Shown piece by piece: positions 32,766 to 44,803 of a DNA stretch of 64,000 nucleotides. Origin of the DNA: Chiridota heheva (taxonomy: Eukaryota > Echinodermata > Holothuroidea > Apodida > Chiridotidae). The position numbers and the translations under genes are program-made. Numbering within the stretch: position 1 is the first letter of the stretch; every line of letters starts with the position of its first letter. The notes beneath the pieces were generated by a model. That model saw nothing but the letters and a program-made list of their open reading frames with translations, ran no database searches and had not been told where the DNA came from. Where the stretch lies: the NCBI GenBank assembly GCA_020152595.1, contig JAIGNY010004516.1:309501-373500 (forward strand), read 5' to 3'.

Positions 32766-33599
32766 GTGAGCATGCAAAGCATAATGCGAACCTATGTAAT
32801 GGTGATTTTGTCTGCCGGCTGTCCGTCTGGCCGTCCATAGTTTTTCCTGAGATTTCTTCAGAAATGTTAATTTTTTTTGAGAAATCCTTAGTCTGGTCGT
32901 CGATAGTTTTTTCTGAGATTTCTTCAGAAATGTTAAAGTTTTTTGAGAATTCCTCAGAAAATGTTAAAGTTTCTTCAGAGTTCCCCCCAAAAAGTTAAAG
33001 TTTCTTCAGATATCCTTATGGAAGGTTAGAATTTCCTTACAAAATGTTAGTTTTTCAGAGACACTTAAAACAGATAGAAGACTAGTTTCCTTAATAAGTC
33101 TACAAAACATTTGATATTTCCTTAGAAGATAACTGTAAAATGATATAATTTTCTAATATTCTTCAGAGATCCTCAAGCATCTCTCTCGTAGCACTTGAGG
33201 TTTAAAATGCCTAAAATTCTTCAAAATATTTGGGCAGCAACAGTTGTATCAGGCATGATTATTAAACTCCACCTTTATTAATGTGGTTATTTGCATAAAG
33301 TTGTTAAGGTATATGGACTAACCATTTTATTTAGTATGCTTAGGCAGTGAGTGTGATAGGATGTGACTGCATATGGACATAGGGAGGGATGTCATGTGGG
33401 ACATGGATGGGGGCCATGCAAGACATGATATATCATATACCATGTGGTATACACCAAGGGCTATACCAGGCATAATTATTTGACTCCGCCTTTTTTTCTT
33501 ATTCAACAACTCATTTGCATATAATTTATGATATGAACTGACAATTTCATACATAGTATACTCAATCGGAGACTGTAGCTAGGATGAGACTTCTTATGG

Positions 33600-34320
33600 A
33601 GCCTATGGGATGTCATGTGGGGCATGGGGTGGGATGCCATGTGGGACATGCGGTGGGATGCCATGTGGAACAGGGTGGAATACCATATAGGATATATGGT
33701 GGAATGCCATGAGGGACATAAGGTGGAATGCCATGGGATGGGATATCATGTGGGATATGGGATGTCATGTGGGACATGGTGTGAGATGCCATGTGGGACA
33801 TGGGTGGGATGCCATGTGTGACATTGGGTGGGATGCCATGTGGGACATGGGGTGGGATGCCATGTGGGACATGGGGTGGGATGCCATGTGGGACTTTGGG
33901 TGGGATGCCATGTGGGACATGGGTGGGATGCCATGTGGGACATGGAGTGGGATGTCATGTGGGACATGGGGTGGGATGCCATGTGGGAAATGGGGTGGGA
34001 TGCCATGTGGGACATGGGGTGGGTTGCCATGTGGGACATGGGGTGGAATGCCATGTGGGACATGGGGTGGGATGCTATGTGGGACATGGGGTGGGATGCC
34101 ATGTGGGACATGGGGTGGGATGCCATATGGGATATGTGGGAGGGATGCCATGTGGGACATGGGGTGGGATGCCATGTGGGACATGGGGTGGGATGCCATG
34201 TGGGACATGGAGTGGGATGCCATGTGAGACATGGGTGGGATGCCTTGTAGGACATGGGGTGGGATGCCATATGGGACATTGGGTGGGATGCCATGTGGGA
34301 CATTGGGTGGGATGCCACGA
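33600..34320. repeat. 24-bp minisatellite, about 30 copies
   Basis: The unit GGGATGCCATGTGGGACATG+GGGT is highly regular from about 33780 to 34320. As a multiple of three it leaves all six frames open (MWDMGWDA, CGTWGGMP, HVGHGVGC on plus; SHPMSHMA, PHGIPPHV, TWHPTPCP on minus). These frames of up to 234 codons are not genes. Confidence 0.95.
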
Positions 34321-34587
34321 GTAACACAGCATGACATAGGTTGGATTGCCATGTGTGACATAAAGTAGGATGTCATGGAGACATTGGGAGGGATACCATG
34401 TGAAACATATAAGGATACCATGTGGAACATAAGGTGGGATGCTTTGTGGAACATCAGGTGGGAAGCCACTGATGCGTGACATACAGTGGGATGCCATATG
34501 GGACACAGGGAGGGATGCCATGTGGGACATAGAGAGAGGTATCATGTAATACATATGGTTGGATTAATTTGGGACATACATGTAGGA

Positions 34588-34740
34588 TGGGATGCCATGT
34601 GGGACGTCATGGGATGCCATGTTGGACGTCATGGGATGCCATGTGGGACGTCATGGGTTGCCATGTTGGACGTCATGGGATGCTATGTGGGACGTCATGG
34701 GATGCCATGTGGGGCGTCATGGGATGCCATGTGGGACTTA
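34588..34740. repeat. 22-bp sub-array derived from the 24-bp unit
   Basis: Seven copies of GGGATGCCATGTGGGACGTC+AT. The CATGGGGT end of the 24-bp unit is replaced by CGTCAT. It lies within the right part of copy 2. Confidence 0.9.
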
Positions 34741-34833
34741 GTTTGAGATGCCATTTTTATAATTGGCTGGGTCATATGATATGGTTGTCAATTTGCATGG
34801 GCATGCAAACCATGATATTTACCGTTCTAGTTT

Positions 34834-36306
34834 CATAGTATTTTTTTTGTATACTTTTTAAGAAAAAAGTTGTTATTGGACAAGTATTGGTTGATAAAGT
34901 ATCGAAAGCTTGCTGAAATTTAATCTATAAATGCATCTTGAAAATGTTGAGGAATGACTTAGTAGCTGTTGATGTAATGATAAAGTATGTTAATTAAATC
35001 AGGTGGTTTTCAAAAAAGTTATATGTATTAGAGTTTGTAAGTACCTAAAATTTTGATCTATGCATATACATTTCAGCATTGGTATCATACAGTACTGCAT
35101 ATTAAGATTGGGTAAAAACTAAAGATCAACTGTATAACTGTCATTTATCAAAATAGTTTATAAAAACATTGCTATTTCAATATTTGTAAGTGTACAGTTT
35201 GGGCACTTTCCTCAAGTACTTTTCAATATTAGCTGATCAAAGGTTGAAGTTACTCTCTAGCATCCAGAAAATATTTCTTGATACAAGAACTTCAAGGAAC
35301 AGATTGTTGTAATGTTTACATTGGTATTATTGCAGTTCTTAATTGAATTGCCCTTGCCAATTAATTGTTGATGGAGAGAATATTCACTTGATGATTTAAA
35401 TATAATTCGCTCTATTTTTGGTTATATTTGCAGGGGACTGCCAAATTTGGTTATGAGTCAAAACAATTTTCTAAATTATTATAGGCTGTTTATTGTAAGT
35501 AAAGGTGGTATACTGATGAGGAGATCTCATTTGTCTAAAATACAGTAAGGAAAGTGATATATTGCCCAAGATACAGGAAGGTTTTTTAGGCACAACCTAA
35601 CCTAACCTGTTAGGGTGAAGATGACTGTACTTTAAAACTGTCAAACCTCCCTGTATGGTAAGCAAGTAATTACTTTCCGTACAGTAAGTGTTAAACAAGT
35701 ATTGCCGCCTATATGCCTGCATGATGTGCTTGGGTTTGGTGCATTGCATGCTGATTGATTGCAGGAAAGAATTGATGACTATTTCACAACATATTCATGT
35801 AACATCATACAACATTGGGAGGGGAACAGGGTGCTTCTGGGACATTACAGGGTGCCCCTGGGGCAATACTCAATGCATACCCCAGGTGAAGAGGGAAAAA
35901 AAAAATATGAGGTCAGCATAATTGAGCTATTGTAGGTTAAAACTGTGATCATCATACTTTGGCAGTAGCTTGAATTCTTGGGAGAGAGGGAAAGGAAAAA
36001 ATAACCTTATGAGGAAAATGCTCTGCGAGTGCCAGAACTGCTCATCCTGGAATTTTTGGATTTTTCTTTGACCTCACAATTTACTCATGCAGCCCTGGGT
36101 AAAACACAACCTATGTTGAGGTCAATGTCTTAAATTCAAGTCGAGCTCAGCTTTTCAAGAAAAGTCTTCAAAAGTTAACTGAATATCTAACTTGAGTCTT
36201 GATGTCCCTTAGAGAAGATGTGATGCTTTTTTAGTATTTATAGCAACAATTCATCTTCAATTGCAGATTTAAGACCTCTATTTTCCTTAACGTAAAAATT
36301 CCTCAG
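34834..36306. other. End of intron B-C
   Basis: AT-rich and mostly unique; AACCTAACCTAACC near 35590 is too short to be telomeric. A pyrimidine stretch and CAG lead into exon C. Nothing else recognised. Confidence 0.45.
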
Positions 36307-36445
36307 AGTGTCAGGCGGAGAGCTGTTTGAGCGCATCGTATCTCAAGACACCATCACAGAAGACGAAGCGGGATATTTTTTGAAGCAGGTGATAGAGGGC
36401 GTTGATCACATGCACGACAAAAATATTGTTCACCTCGATCTTAAG
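36307..36445 (+). CDS. Kinase exon C: hinge, helix E and HLDLK of the catalytic loop
   Basis: This 139-nt exon has acceptor AATTCCTCAG and donor GTAAGAA. It encodes VSGGELFERI, a helix around DEAGYFLKQVIEGVDHMH, and NIVHLDLK, with the catalytic Asp in HLD and the following Lys. The exon stops exactly after this Lys in phase 0, so the catalytic loop is divided by an intron before PEN. The HLD form in place of HRD fits the MLCK/titin/twitchin branch of the CaMK group. Confidence 0.93.
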
Positions 36446-38530
36446 GTAAGAAATTGTTGATGAGGGTCAGTGGTTTAGCTTTGGAGGGGAATGGCAGATG
36501 GGTGCCTGAATCCCTCTACTTTTTTCAAAGAAATGTTATCAAGGCCCACTTTTTGGATGCAAGTACATGTACATTATGCATGAATGTGAGCTGGCAGTCC
36601 AGCTTTAGATTATTTGCTCTCTGGAAGAAATTTGCAGACTGAGCCTGCTAGATGCTTGTACACATTCCGATAGTGTACAGGGGTGTAGCCAACCTTTTGA
36701 ATTGGGGGGAGGGGGGTTGCTGTGGGAAATATTTGGACCTCTAAGAATATTTTCTGGACCTTTTTACCATTACCATTTTACAGGCACAGATCGCATGTAA
36801 CCCCCTCTTCCCTTTCAGACCACATATACCCTCCACACTTAAGTCTCGTTTGCTAAAAGTTTGCATTCTAATTGAAATTATAATTGATATGTACATAAGT
36901 CTAGAGCTAGAGTGTGAGAAGAATAAAATCTTTGTCCAAATAGTATGAAACCTCATGCACAACAGAACAAATGTTAGTCAGAACTGATGTCCCGCACCCC
37001 CCCCCCTCCCCTCCCCTCTCGGGAAATTCCTGGATCCGTTCCTGTTTTACTTTTTTAAGGGGATGGGGGGTTGTACGACCCTGTCAACCCCCCTGGCTAT
37101 AACCACGTTATAGCATACACACATGCCTTCAGTTTGACCACAAGATGAATGTCAGTCAACATTCTGTGGTCAAAAGTCATACATATTCATCAACCTTCCT
37201 TTATTTCTATTTAGGGATTGGCATGTTGTACCAATTACATTCTAATTGACCTAATGTTATAGTGAATGATGTAATGTGCAAAATGGTAGTCCATAAGCTC
37301 ATTAATAAAAAGATAAACTAACTTCTAAAGGGAAAATGAAACCTTAAAAAGTGTTTGTTACCTCTATTGGTAAGCGAAGCAAAGTTGGTGTTTTCTTCCA
37401 TGCAAGTAATGACACAAAAATAACAAACAAAAGTTTTTGCCATTGTCAAGCGTGGGTTTTTGCCAATTTTCTGTCCTGCTGTTTAAATACACATTTTTCT
37501 TAGTTTTGATGGGCCCTTATGACCTGGTCTCCTAGGACAATGCCCCCGTTATTCTCCTTCTCGGCAGTATAGTATATACATTTTTTAGATACTAAATATT
37601 AAAACATAATTGTACAATTTCAATACCCAAACAATTTTCTTGTCTGTCTAAATTCATGACAGAAATCTGTGAGAGAATATCACAACGCTGGCATGCAGAA
37701 ATACACATTTCTCTTAAAATGTTTTGTTTTTCATTTCCTTCTTCCTCATTGAAAGTGTAAACAGAGCATTTTAGTTTCACTGTGTAGTTGAAGGATTACT
37801 TGAAGGAATATACATGTCTATATTGTATGATTAAAAACAAGCAGGCAAACAGCGATGAGGAAATTATTTATATATCCTGCACTGTATGGTTAGGTTTTGT
37901 AGTTATCACAATTTGTTTTGTGTGCAAATGACTGGTGTAGAAAGTCTACTGTAAAAGAATGACTTTTAATTTCAACCAATAAAAAGCCAGTCATTGTCTC
38001 CAACATCATGGTAGAGGTAAATAGATTTCAATTTGTGTGTTTTGATAGGTGGAAATACAATGGTCCAGTTTGCACTTATACTGATAGCTGAGCCATTCAG
38101 TAATCAGTTTTGGAGTATAATGTATGCCACCACTTTTTCACAATTGATATTTCTTAAAATTATCTGTTCATAATCGCAATTATTTGACTAGACCCTATTT
38201 TATTGTGCTCTTCCGACATGTATACAGATGGATTGTAAGATATGAAGTCTCAAAGGGTATTCCAATAAATTGTATATTGCCTGCATAGGGCCTCCCTGGG
38301 CTCTCCATAGGGCCTCAAATGTAAAGAAAAACAATTGCATACATCATATTGTCATCCATTGAGTTGTTTGGAGTGATGATTGATCATTCTGTTTAATCAA
38401 TATGAAGTACATTCTCTTCACATATCCTACCATTGAAGGTTTAGATATTTATTAATTATTGCCACAAAGCTTCCTCAATTGAAGGAAAAAAGTTGACAGA
38501 TATTGTTACCATACAAGTAATAAATAATAA
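36446..38530. other. Intron C-D, first part
   Basis: 36678-37110 has ends resembling the CAGGGGxGTAGCC inverted ends of hAT MITEs (CAGGGGTGTAGCC near 36678, GGCTATAACC near 37100) with G and C runs, but no clean inverted repeat. 37258-37310 (AGTGAATGATGTAATGTGCA, AAATGG) recurs at 59651-59700. The rest is unique. Confidence 0.4.
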
Positions 38531-38775
38531 GAGGTGCAGTGGCTCAGTGGTTAAGGGAGTCAAGCTCGTATTCCAAAGGTACAGGGTTCGATTTCTGTTC
38601 GGGAGGGCTGCATTGTGTCCTTGAGCAAGACACTTTACTTTACTTGCTTCAGTCCACTCAGCTGTGAAATGAGTACCATCACTAGGGGGGAGTCATGTAC
38701 ACTCTCATCCGCTTGCACCATGGAAACTAGGGATAAGCACCTGCTCAATGAGCCTAGTGGCTTGATGGAATTAGC
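38531..38775 (+). mobile_element. tRNA-derived SINE, near full length, sense
   Basis: Pol III promoter boxes are visible: A box TGGCTCAGTGG (38540-38550) and B box GGTTCGATTTC (38585-38595). A tRNA-unrelated body follows (TGCATTGTGTCCTTGAGCAA, CAGTCCACTCAGCTGTGAAA, GCACCTGCTCAATGAGCC). Antisense partial copies lie at 4190-5305 and 5800-6315. It has decayed from tRNA and is not a functional tRNA gene. Confidence 0.85.
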
Positions 38776-38889
38776 TTATTAATAAGTAATACATTAAGAA
38801 ATACAAATTTGTATATTTCTTTATAATCATTTAATGATTAATATGTGAAAATCGTTTTGTCCTCAACATCTTATTTGACTTCTTTACAG

Positions 38890-39089
38890 CCAGAGAATAT
38901 TCTTCTAGAGTCGGCAGACTCAGATCTGATCAAAGTGATCGACTTTGGCCTGGCGCAGATCTTGAAACCAGATGAGGAATTGAAATGTTCCTGCGGAACT
39001 GCTGAGTTTGTCGCTCCGGAGATTGTAAACAAGAGACCTGTCACGACTGCGTCCGACGTGTGGAGTATTGGAGTCATCGCGTATATTTT
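38890..39089 (+). CDS. Kinase exon D: PEN, DFG, activation segment and helix F
   Basis: This 200-nt exon has acceptor TTCTTTACAG and donor GTAAGTC. It starts with PENILLES, then VIDFGLAQ with the magnesium-binding Asp of DFG, a short activation segment ending in CGTAEFVAPEIV (APE motif), and helix F TASDVWSIGVIAYIL. All residues needed for an active kinase that are visible here are intact. The last two bases of a Leu codon pass to exon E. The activation segment carries no Thr at the usual phosphorylation site, as in MLCK-like kinases that are controlled by an autoinhibitory tail. Confidence 0.95.
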
Positions 39090-39971
39090 GTAAGTCAAGT
39101 GTGGTATACAGATCCATTGGTGATTATAGGAAGTAGTTACATGTGTCCCCCAATCTACAAATCATGAGTTGTACCTCCTCTTTCCGTTTAGTATGCACTG
39201 CAACCGCCGATTTTGGCCAAAATTGGCCGTTGCACATCACACGCCTCGCCAAAGCAAGGGCAACCTAATATGATATCATTATTTGCTTGTCCTTGCACAG
39301 CTAAGATCTAATTACATTGCCAATACGTGCGAGTGTAATATGATGCCTCTATCTGATGCACGTTGGGCATATTATTAATGCCCTTGTGATAGCTTACTGA
39401 AAGGAAAGAGCTTGCACTCTTAATGTTGGTTCAAAATTTATCTAAAAAGAGCCTTATATTTTCAGATCCAACTTTTTACTCAGTAGAAACTAATCACATG
39501 GTTTGTTGTAAAACTTGATCAATATGTACATGTACCTGATCTTAGGCAGTGGATCCCTGGTATATCTTGTGAGTCATGTTCCAGAGGAACAATCAAATTA
39601 CAATCAACAACTGTTCACTCTAGGAATTGAAATTTGAGGGGGAATTATTGGTTTTATCAACTAATTGATCAACTAATGCTGATTGCTGTACCAAATGTGC
39701 ATAAGTTGATGTTTTGAGTATTTTTCTGGTGTACAAGGAATAAGCAGATGATACTCTGTGGCTCACAATAACTGAGCAACAAGTCATTGTGGCTTACCAC
39801 CCTCAGTGAATCTTACCAAGAAGCACTGGTCTAGATTTAAATATCATGTTGTGTCCTGTAGTGGGGGTAGGGTCCATTACTAGTGTGGTACCAATGGGTG
39901 TGATTTACAGGAATGAAATGATGCAGTATTTGTGCTGGGAATCAAGCCTAGTTTTGCTCGTACCACTGAGC
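39090..39971. other. Intron D-E, first part
   Basis: Unique AT-rich sequence; no exon or element recognised. Confidence 0.4.
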
Positions 39972-41020
39972 TATAGATCTTTTCAAACCGATTTTAGTCA
40001 AACATGAAACATCAGGGTTACTCTAACCAATCAAATGCTGCTGGAATTTTCCCTTTTCCAATCAAGCAATTAGCTGCAGGAAACATTGTAAACAACAACA
40101 ATATGTGCACGTATTACCAACATTTGTTTGTACACACACACAAACAGTATGTACAGTAAGTCGATGCATACATTGCATACATACGTGCGTACGTACATTC
40201 GTGCAGTGTATTAAATGCATTAACGTTTTGTATGCACACGCAAGTACATTACAAACTGAAAACCTAATTTTGCGTCAAAGTTCAAACTGCTTTGCTTGTG
40301 AGGCCTAATACTGTTATGGGATTTTTTAGTTTTCAAAAAAGATTCGAACGATTTTCCCATCAGTTCATCGGAAGGAAGTAGACAAATAACCAGGTAAGAT
40401 TCAGTTGCAAATTGGGCCTCTCAAACTATTATGACAGCATACGTTCAGTGCAGGCTTAGAATATGTGAGCAAATTTGCTAATTTTGTGAATGTAACACTG
40501 TGTGTTCTTTGGGGTTCACATTCCTAAAATTGTAAGTCATTTGTACACAGGTTAAACACAAAATTAGGATGCAAATTGTCAATACTCGTTCAAATTTTAA
40601 ATCGGTGGTGTTTAGCAACAAGGGCCTTATGGTATGAAATTGTGCCATTGACCTGACAACACAAAAATAAGACAATTATCGAGTTGCTATCGACAGCCAA
40701 TTCCTTGTTATTTGTGTACAAGATGGCTGATTTTCCATATGGAGAAAACTTTCTGGAATTTAGAGAATACAGTGTATAGTTTTCAGTCTGGCATGGAATT
40801 TCATACCAAATCACGCTACAATTTAAACCTCTGAATGGTTCGGCAAAGTGCCCATATCTGCATGATTATACTATTAATTAGTGTGTGAAAACACATTTTT
40901 AATGGGCTGGAACTCCACCCCAGTAATTGCAGACAATCAGTATTCCCTCTGCATTTAATTGGTCCTTTATAGTCACGTAAAATTTGACCATGTGACCTGA
41001 TTTTAATAAGAAAAGGTCTA
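39972..41020 (+). mobile_element. MITE family A-related longer element (about 1.05 kb)
   Basis: The first 130 bp follow the family A left end (TATAGATCTTTTCAAACC; ACCAATCAAATGCTGCTGGA; TTTTCCCTTTTCCAATCAAG). The right end AAGAAAAGGTCTA is a partial complement of the left. The interior contains a palindromic CATACGTGCGTACGTAC stretch near 40180. No coding domain. Confidence 0.5.
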
Positions 41021-41251
41021 TTGCGCACACGTGTTTAGTCAATCCGATATGATGCATTAATGTTGCAAAGTTGATGGTTGTTGACAGATCTTTATCCGAC
41101 TGTGTATTAGTATACCACTATGGGCATGAATAATTTGTGAAGGTGGTATTTTTTATGAAGATATAAGTATTTTATACAACCTAGAGAACATTATATTAAA
41201 CTTATCTGAACAAAAGTGTATTGTGCAAACTGTGTGATGTATGAATGGATT

Positions 41252-41405
41252 GACATGCTAGAAGTTTCTGGTTTAATCCTCAGTGGCCAGGTTTTCAATC
41301 ACCAGTGCTTCATAACTGGTTTATCAAATGACCATGAACATCTTTATATGAACTTTAGCTGTTGAGAAAGGGATGTAAAATACCCATTCTCCCACCTACC
41401 TACTG
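41252..41405 (+). mobile_element. SINE family 2, truncated copy
   Basis: Matches the body and tail of 59935-60118: TTCTGGTTTAATCCTCAGTG, ACCAGTGCTTCATAACTGG, CATGAACATC, TGTTGAGAAAGGGATGTAAA. The A box is lost. Confidence 0.65.
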
Positions 41406-41631
41406 TTATATGGGTAGATGTTGTTTGGGGCTATGGTACAATTAAAGAGCTCTTCCTCAATATAGGCTACTCTCCTTCAAATAGGTTTAGCAGAGAATTA
41501 AGCAAATCTGCCCAACACACACATTTGTACATCCAGATCTGCAAATTCAAACTGATATGAAATGGTCCATCTTCAAACAATCTTGATGGGGTATTTGGCG
41601 TTTTGTATTTGTCATTTATTCCTCGATTTTT

Positions 41632-41705
41632 GAAGTCACCTCTGGTCTAATGGTCATAGCATCAGCTTGGCAAGCTAGAAGTTCAATTCCTGTTGGTTTT
41701 CTTTA
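41632..41705 (+). mobile_element. SINE family 2, head fragment
   Basis: CTCTGGTCTAATGGTCATAG, AGCTTGGCAAGCTAGAAG and AGTTCAATTCC match the tRNA-like head of 59935-60118. It abuts the left inverted arm. Confidence 0.6.
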
Positions 41706-42018
41706 GGCCAAGAATTTTAGCTTTAGCCTTGAAATAGCTGGTAACAAGCTGATTTTTTAAGAATAGGTCCAGAATCATGTGTAAAATAACATACTAAAAG
41801 TCCCTGGAAATCATCCTCTTTAAGCTTTTCCGTAAATCCAAGATTGCCCAAAATGGTTGCCATTTTCATTTTTTTATCATAAATTTTGCATCCAGAAAGG
41901 TTATAAGTAAGAAATATGTGTCTAAACATATGTATTTTAAGGACATGTAATCCACTGGAAGCATCACTAAGAGGTTATAACATCTAAAAATGACCAAAAC
42001 CAAGATGGCATCCAAAGA
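41706..42018 (+). repeat. Inverted arm, left (pairs with 54960-55268)
   Basis: About 310 bp, roughly 80% identical by eye to the reverse complement of 54960-55268. Landmarks: GGCCAAGAATTTTAG, AATAGCTGGTAACAAGCTGA, TTTGCATCCAGAAAGGT, GCATCACTAAGAxGTTATAA and CCAAGATGGC. 42120-42175 repeats the last part (AAGAGGTTACAAAACC, CCAAGATGGCATCCAAA). Confidence 0.85.
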
Positions 42019-42295
42019 GCTGCCATTTTTTATTTTCATGATATCATTTCAAACCTGACAAGTTCACAATACAAAAAAATGTCCAACAATATGGTCTAAT
42101 GAATAAAGATTCCAATACAAAAATGCTAAGAGGTTACAAAACCATAAGATACCAAAATGACCAAGATGGCATCCAAAATTCTGCCAATCGGGTCATAAAC
42201 TTTAGCATATGATCATCACAAAATCCCCTCATACACCTTTGTACACATCAAATATGTTTGTAACTATTATCTCATAATCTGTTAATTTACTTTAA

Positions 42296-42434
42296 GTTAT
42301 ACCTTACCTTCCATGCTATAATTATGCAATCTGGTCACATGACCTGATTCTAACGCACTTCTAACCGACCCTAAAAAACGTAGTAACCAGCCAAGCCCTG
42401 ACCTCCATAATACCTCTGTACCACCTCACTCTTT
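42296..42434 (+). repeat. DIRS-like left inverted terminal repeat
   Basis: Contains CTTACCTTCCATGCTATAAT, GCAATCTGGTCACATGACCT and CCATAATACCTCTGTACCAC. Only a handful of differences from the reverse complement of 50023-50158, which suggests a recent insertion. Confidence 0.9.
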
Positions 42435-44554
42435 TTTAGCGCGTTGTTGGCACTAACATCGCTGAAAACTGGTCATTTTTATTTTTTTTAATAATTAACC
42501 TTTTTAACTCTTTTCTCTTCAGCAGCATCTACCTGGAGGGTTTTTACGCTGCCCTTTCTCATCTGGCTCGCCTTTTCAAGTCTTCCGAGATAAGGGTGAG
42601 GTAGCCATGGGTCCGAGATTTCTTGGCCGACCTACACGACTTTACCCGTGTAGCCTACACTTAGGATAGCGGGTTTTGTCTCCATTCGTACAAAGCAGTG
42701 GCTAGTTCGAGAGCGTCCTACTCGTGGCGAGTGTTTTAGGTCCTAGAGCACCAGGTGTGCCTGTCTGGGGACCTCTTACCCGGGGTTTAGGTTTTCCACC
42801 CTTTGCCGCCCCACCACGAGGAACCTAGCGTTATAACTTTGCGTTAGGATTTCTCTGTACAAGTTCTCGTATGCATTAGGCCAATTTCTTTTTCTGATTT
42901 TGGCGCATGCGCATTAGTCGGCGTCTCCGTCGGGTGTTCGGGGAGTCGGCTCCGAGCTTCTCCAAGGAGCTACAGTTGTTACAAGAGAGCTTATTTTTGT
43001 ATTAACGTTACCAGCATATGAATATTTTCATTTTTCTTACATAAATTAAAGACAAAGTTTTTAATTTTCAAGCTTGTTTTTTGGGGGTTGGGAGAGACCG
43101 GATGGGGGTCTTTCCGATGTACCGTTTAAAGGATATTTAGTCTCTTCTTTTTATCTTTACAGACTCCGAGTACTCAGTAGTTTGTGTTTTCCATGCTACC
43201 CCAGCGCTTGTAAAGATTTTACGTTGGATGCGTTTTCTCGGGTTTATAAAAAAAATTCAGATAGAAAAAATTTTCTGTTAAATTATTTTTTGATGTGCTA
43301 CTTTGCTTTGCCTCGTCTCTCTTTTAACGTGATCGTACGCATTGATATATGTTCTTCTCTTTTCAGTAATGCTGTATTTGTATGTACGCATTGATATATG
43401 TTTTTCTCTTTTCAGTAATGCTGTATTTGTATGTACGCATTGATATATGTTCTTCTCTTTTCAGAAATGTTGAGAATGATTAACTCAGTGGCGTTGCACC
43501 TTAGGTTGTGTCCCTAGTGAACCACCTGCCAAAAACAGGTTGTGCTCCTAGTGGACCACCTAGAGTTAAGTAGGTTTAGAGAGAAAGAAGAGAAGATCTT
43601 AGTCCTCTTCGTGGCGTTGCGCCACTTAGAGTTGAAGAACTAAGAGAGAGAGAGAGAGAGAGAGATAAGCTATCCTCTTCGTGGCGTTGCGCCACCTAGA
43701 GTCGAAAAGGTAAGAGAGATAAGCTCTGACTAACTCAGTGGCGTTGCACCTTAGGTTGTGTCCCTAGTGAACCACCTGTCAAAAACAGGTTGTGCTCCTA
43801 GTGGACCACCTAGACTTAAGTAAGTTCAGAGAGAAAAAAGAGAAGATCTTAGTCCTCTTCATGGCGTTGCGCCACTTAGAGTTGAAGAGCTAAGAGAGAG
43901 AGATAAGCTCTGACTAACTCAGTGGCGTTGCGCCTTAGGTTGTGTGCCTAGTGAACCACCTGCCAAAAACAGGTTGTGCTCCTAGTGGACCACCTAGAGT
44001 TAAGTAAGTTCAGAGAGAAAGAAGATAACCTCTTAGGGGCGTTGCGCTAAGTTTAAAAGATAATTAAGAGCTATACGATTCCGCAGCCCGTTGTTACGGG
44101 GCGAACAGTTCCATTGGGCCGGTTCCATACGGTTCCACGGCCCGTTGTGGACGGGCGGGCCAGTTCCATTGGGCCGGTTCCATACGGTTCCGCGGCCTGT
44201 TGTTATGGGGTGAACGGTTCCATTGGGCGGTTCCATACGGTTCCGCGGCCCGTTGTTACGGGCGGACGGTTCCATTGGGCGGTTTCATCGGTTTCGCGGC
44301 CCGTGCTTACTGGTCCGTTTATAACAGGATAACGCATACACGTCACGGCTAATCGATCATACGCCCACTAGCTACCAAGCTACCTGGTCAGGTGACAGGT
44401 GACATTCTTGGCAAGAAGTATAGCATTGAGACAGCTATTTTTCTTCTTGGTCCCGTAGCCATTAGCTACGTAGTTCCACGGCTCGTGTGAACGCAATTAA
44501 GATGTCTACGTTGAACGTTACACTTCCGTATTTATTTTCACCAGTATCATAGAC
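42435..44554 (+). other. DIRS-like 5' leader with tandem modules
   Basis: 43330-43470 holds three copies of about 51 bp, each with TTCTCTTTTCAG, a splice-acceptor-like word. 43480-44040 holds three modules (starts near 43487, 43734, 43914) with CAGTGGCGTTGCxCCTTAGG, GAACCACCTGCCAAAAACAG and the hairpin GTGGCGTTGCGCCAC. 44085-44335 repeats GGTTCCATACGGTTCCxCGG and CCCGTTGTTACGGG. The open frames here have no recognisable domain. Confidence 0.6.
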
Positions 44555-44803
44555 ATGGAGGACAGGTCCCTGAGTGTCGATGTTTTACTCACCCAGGATG
44601 TCCCGCGATGCATAGCGTGCAAACGCTTCTTTAAATTTCGCTCAGGTGACATCCATCTCATGTGTTACGCGTGTAGATTATGCTGCGAGTCAAATCCTTG
44701 TACTCTTTGCAGCGATTGGGACCTAGCGGCGTGGTCGGAGCACAGACTCCACGCGACTGGTACTTTCAAGAGCGGCGGAGAAAGTGGAGAAGCGACGGTC
44801 TGA
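44555..44803 (+). pseudogene. DIRS-like ORF1 (gag-like) N-terminal cysteine-rich fragment, copy 1
   Basis: Starts MEDRSLSV and contains CIACKRFF, a GDIH step, CYACRLCCE and CTLCSDW with a following W, a C-x2-C/H/C-x2-C spacing. It then runs into sequence biased to Arg, Pro and Gly and stops. DIRS ORF1 products often start with a Cys/His-rich segment of this kind, so an ORF1 remnant is plausible but not proven. About 83 codons is far below a full ORF1. A diverged second copy lies about 850 bp downstream. Confidence 0.4.

Larger units (their letters stand above)
32766..34833 (+). mobile_element. Helentron-like non-autonomous element with 24-bp minisatellite core, copy 2
   Basis: Same ends and order as copy 1. 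The 5' part holds a local duplication of TTTTTCCTGAGATTTCTTCA-like sequence. The core is a long 24-bp minisatellite (33600-34320) and a 22-bp one (34588-34740). Near the 3' end TTTGCATGGGCATGCAAA (about 34791-34808) is a perfect 8-bp-stem palindrome; the left end also carries CATGCAAA, which can pair with it. It ends ACCGTTCTAGTTT. Confidence 0.65.

Noticed and set aside
33709-34554. Long open frames (up to 234 codons) on both strands reading MWDMGWDA or SHPMSHMA repeats
   Set aside because: A 24-bp unit without stops keeps all six frames open; both strands cannot be coding and nothing points to either.
35585-35610. Telomere-like AACCTAACCTAACC
   Set aside because: Only about two and a half repeats in the middle of an intron.
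36678-37110. hAT-like MITE
   Set aside because: Ends look like hAT termini, but the inverted repeat is poor and flanking 8-mers (ATAGTGTA, ATAGCATA) match only 6 of 8 when the right boundary is shifted.
38531-38775. Genuine tRNA gene
   Set aside because: A and B boxes are present, but a tRNA cloverleaf is not formed and a SINE body follows with other copies in the window.
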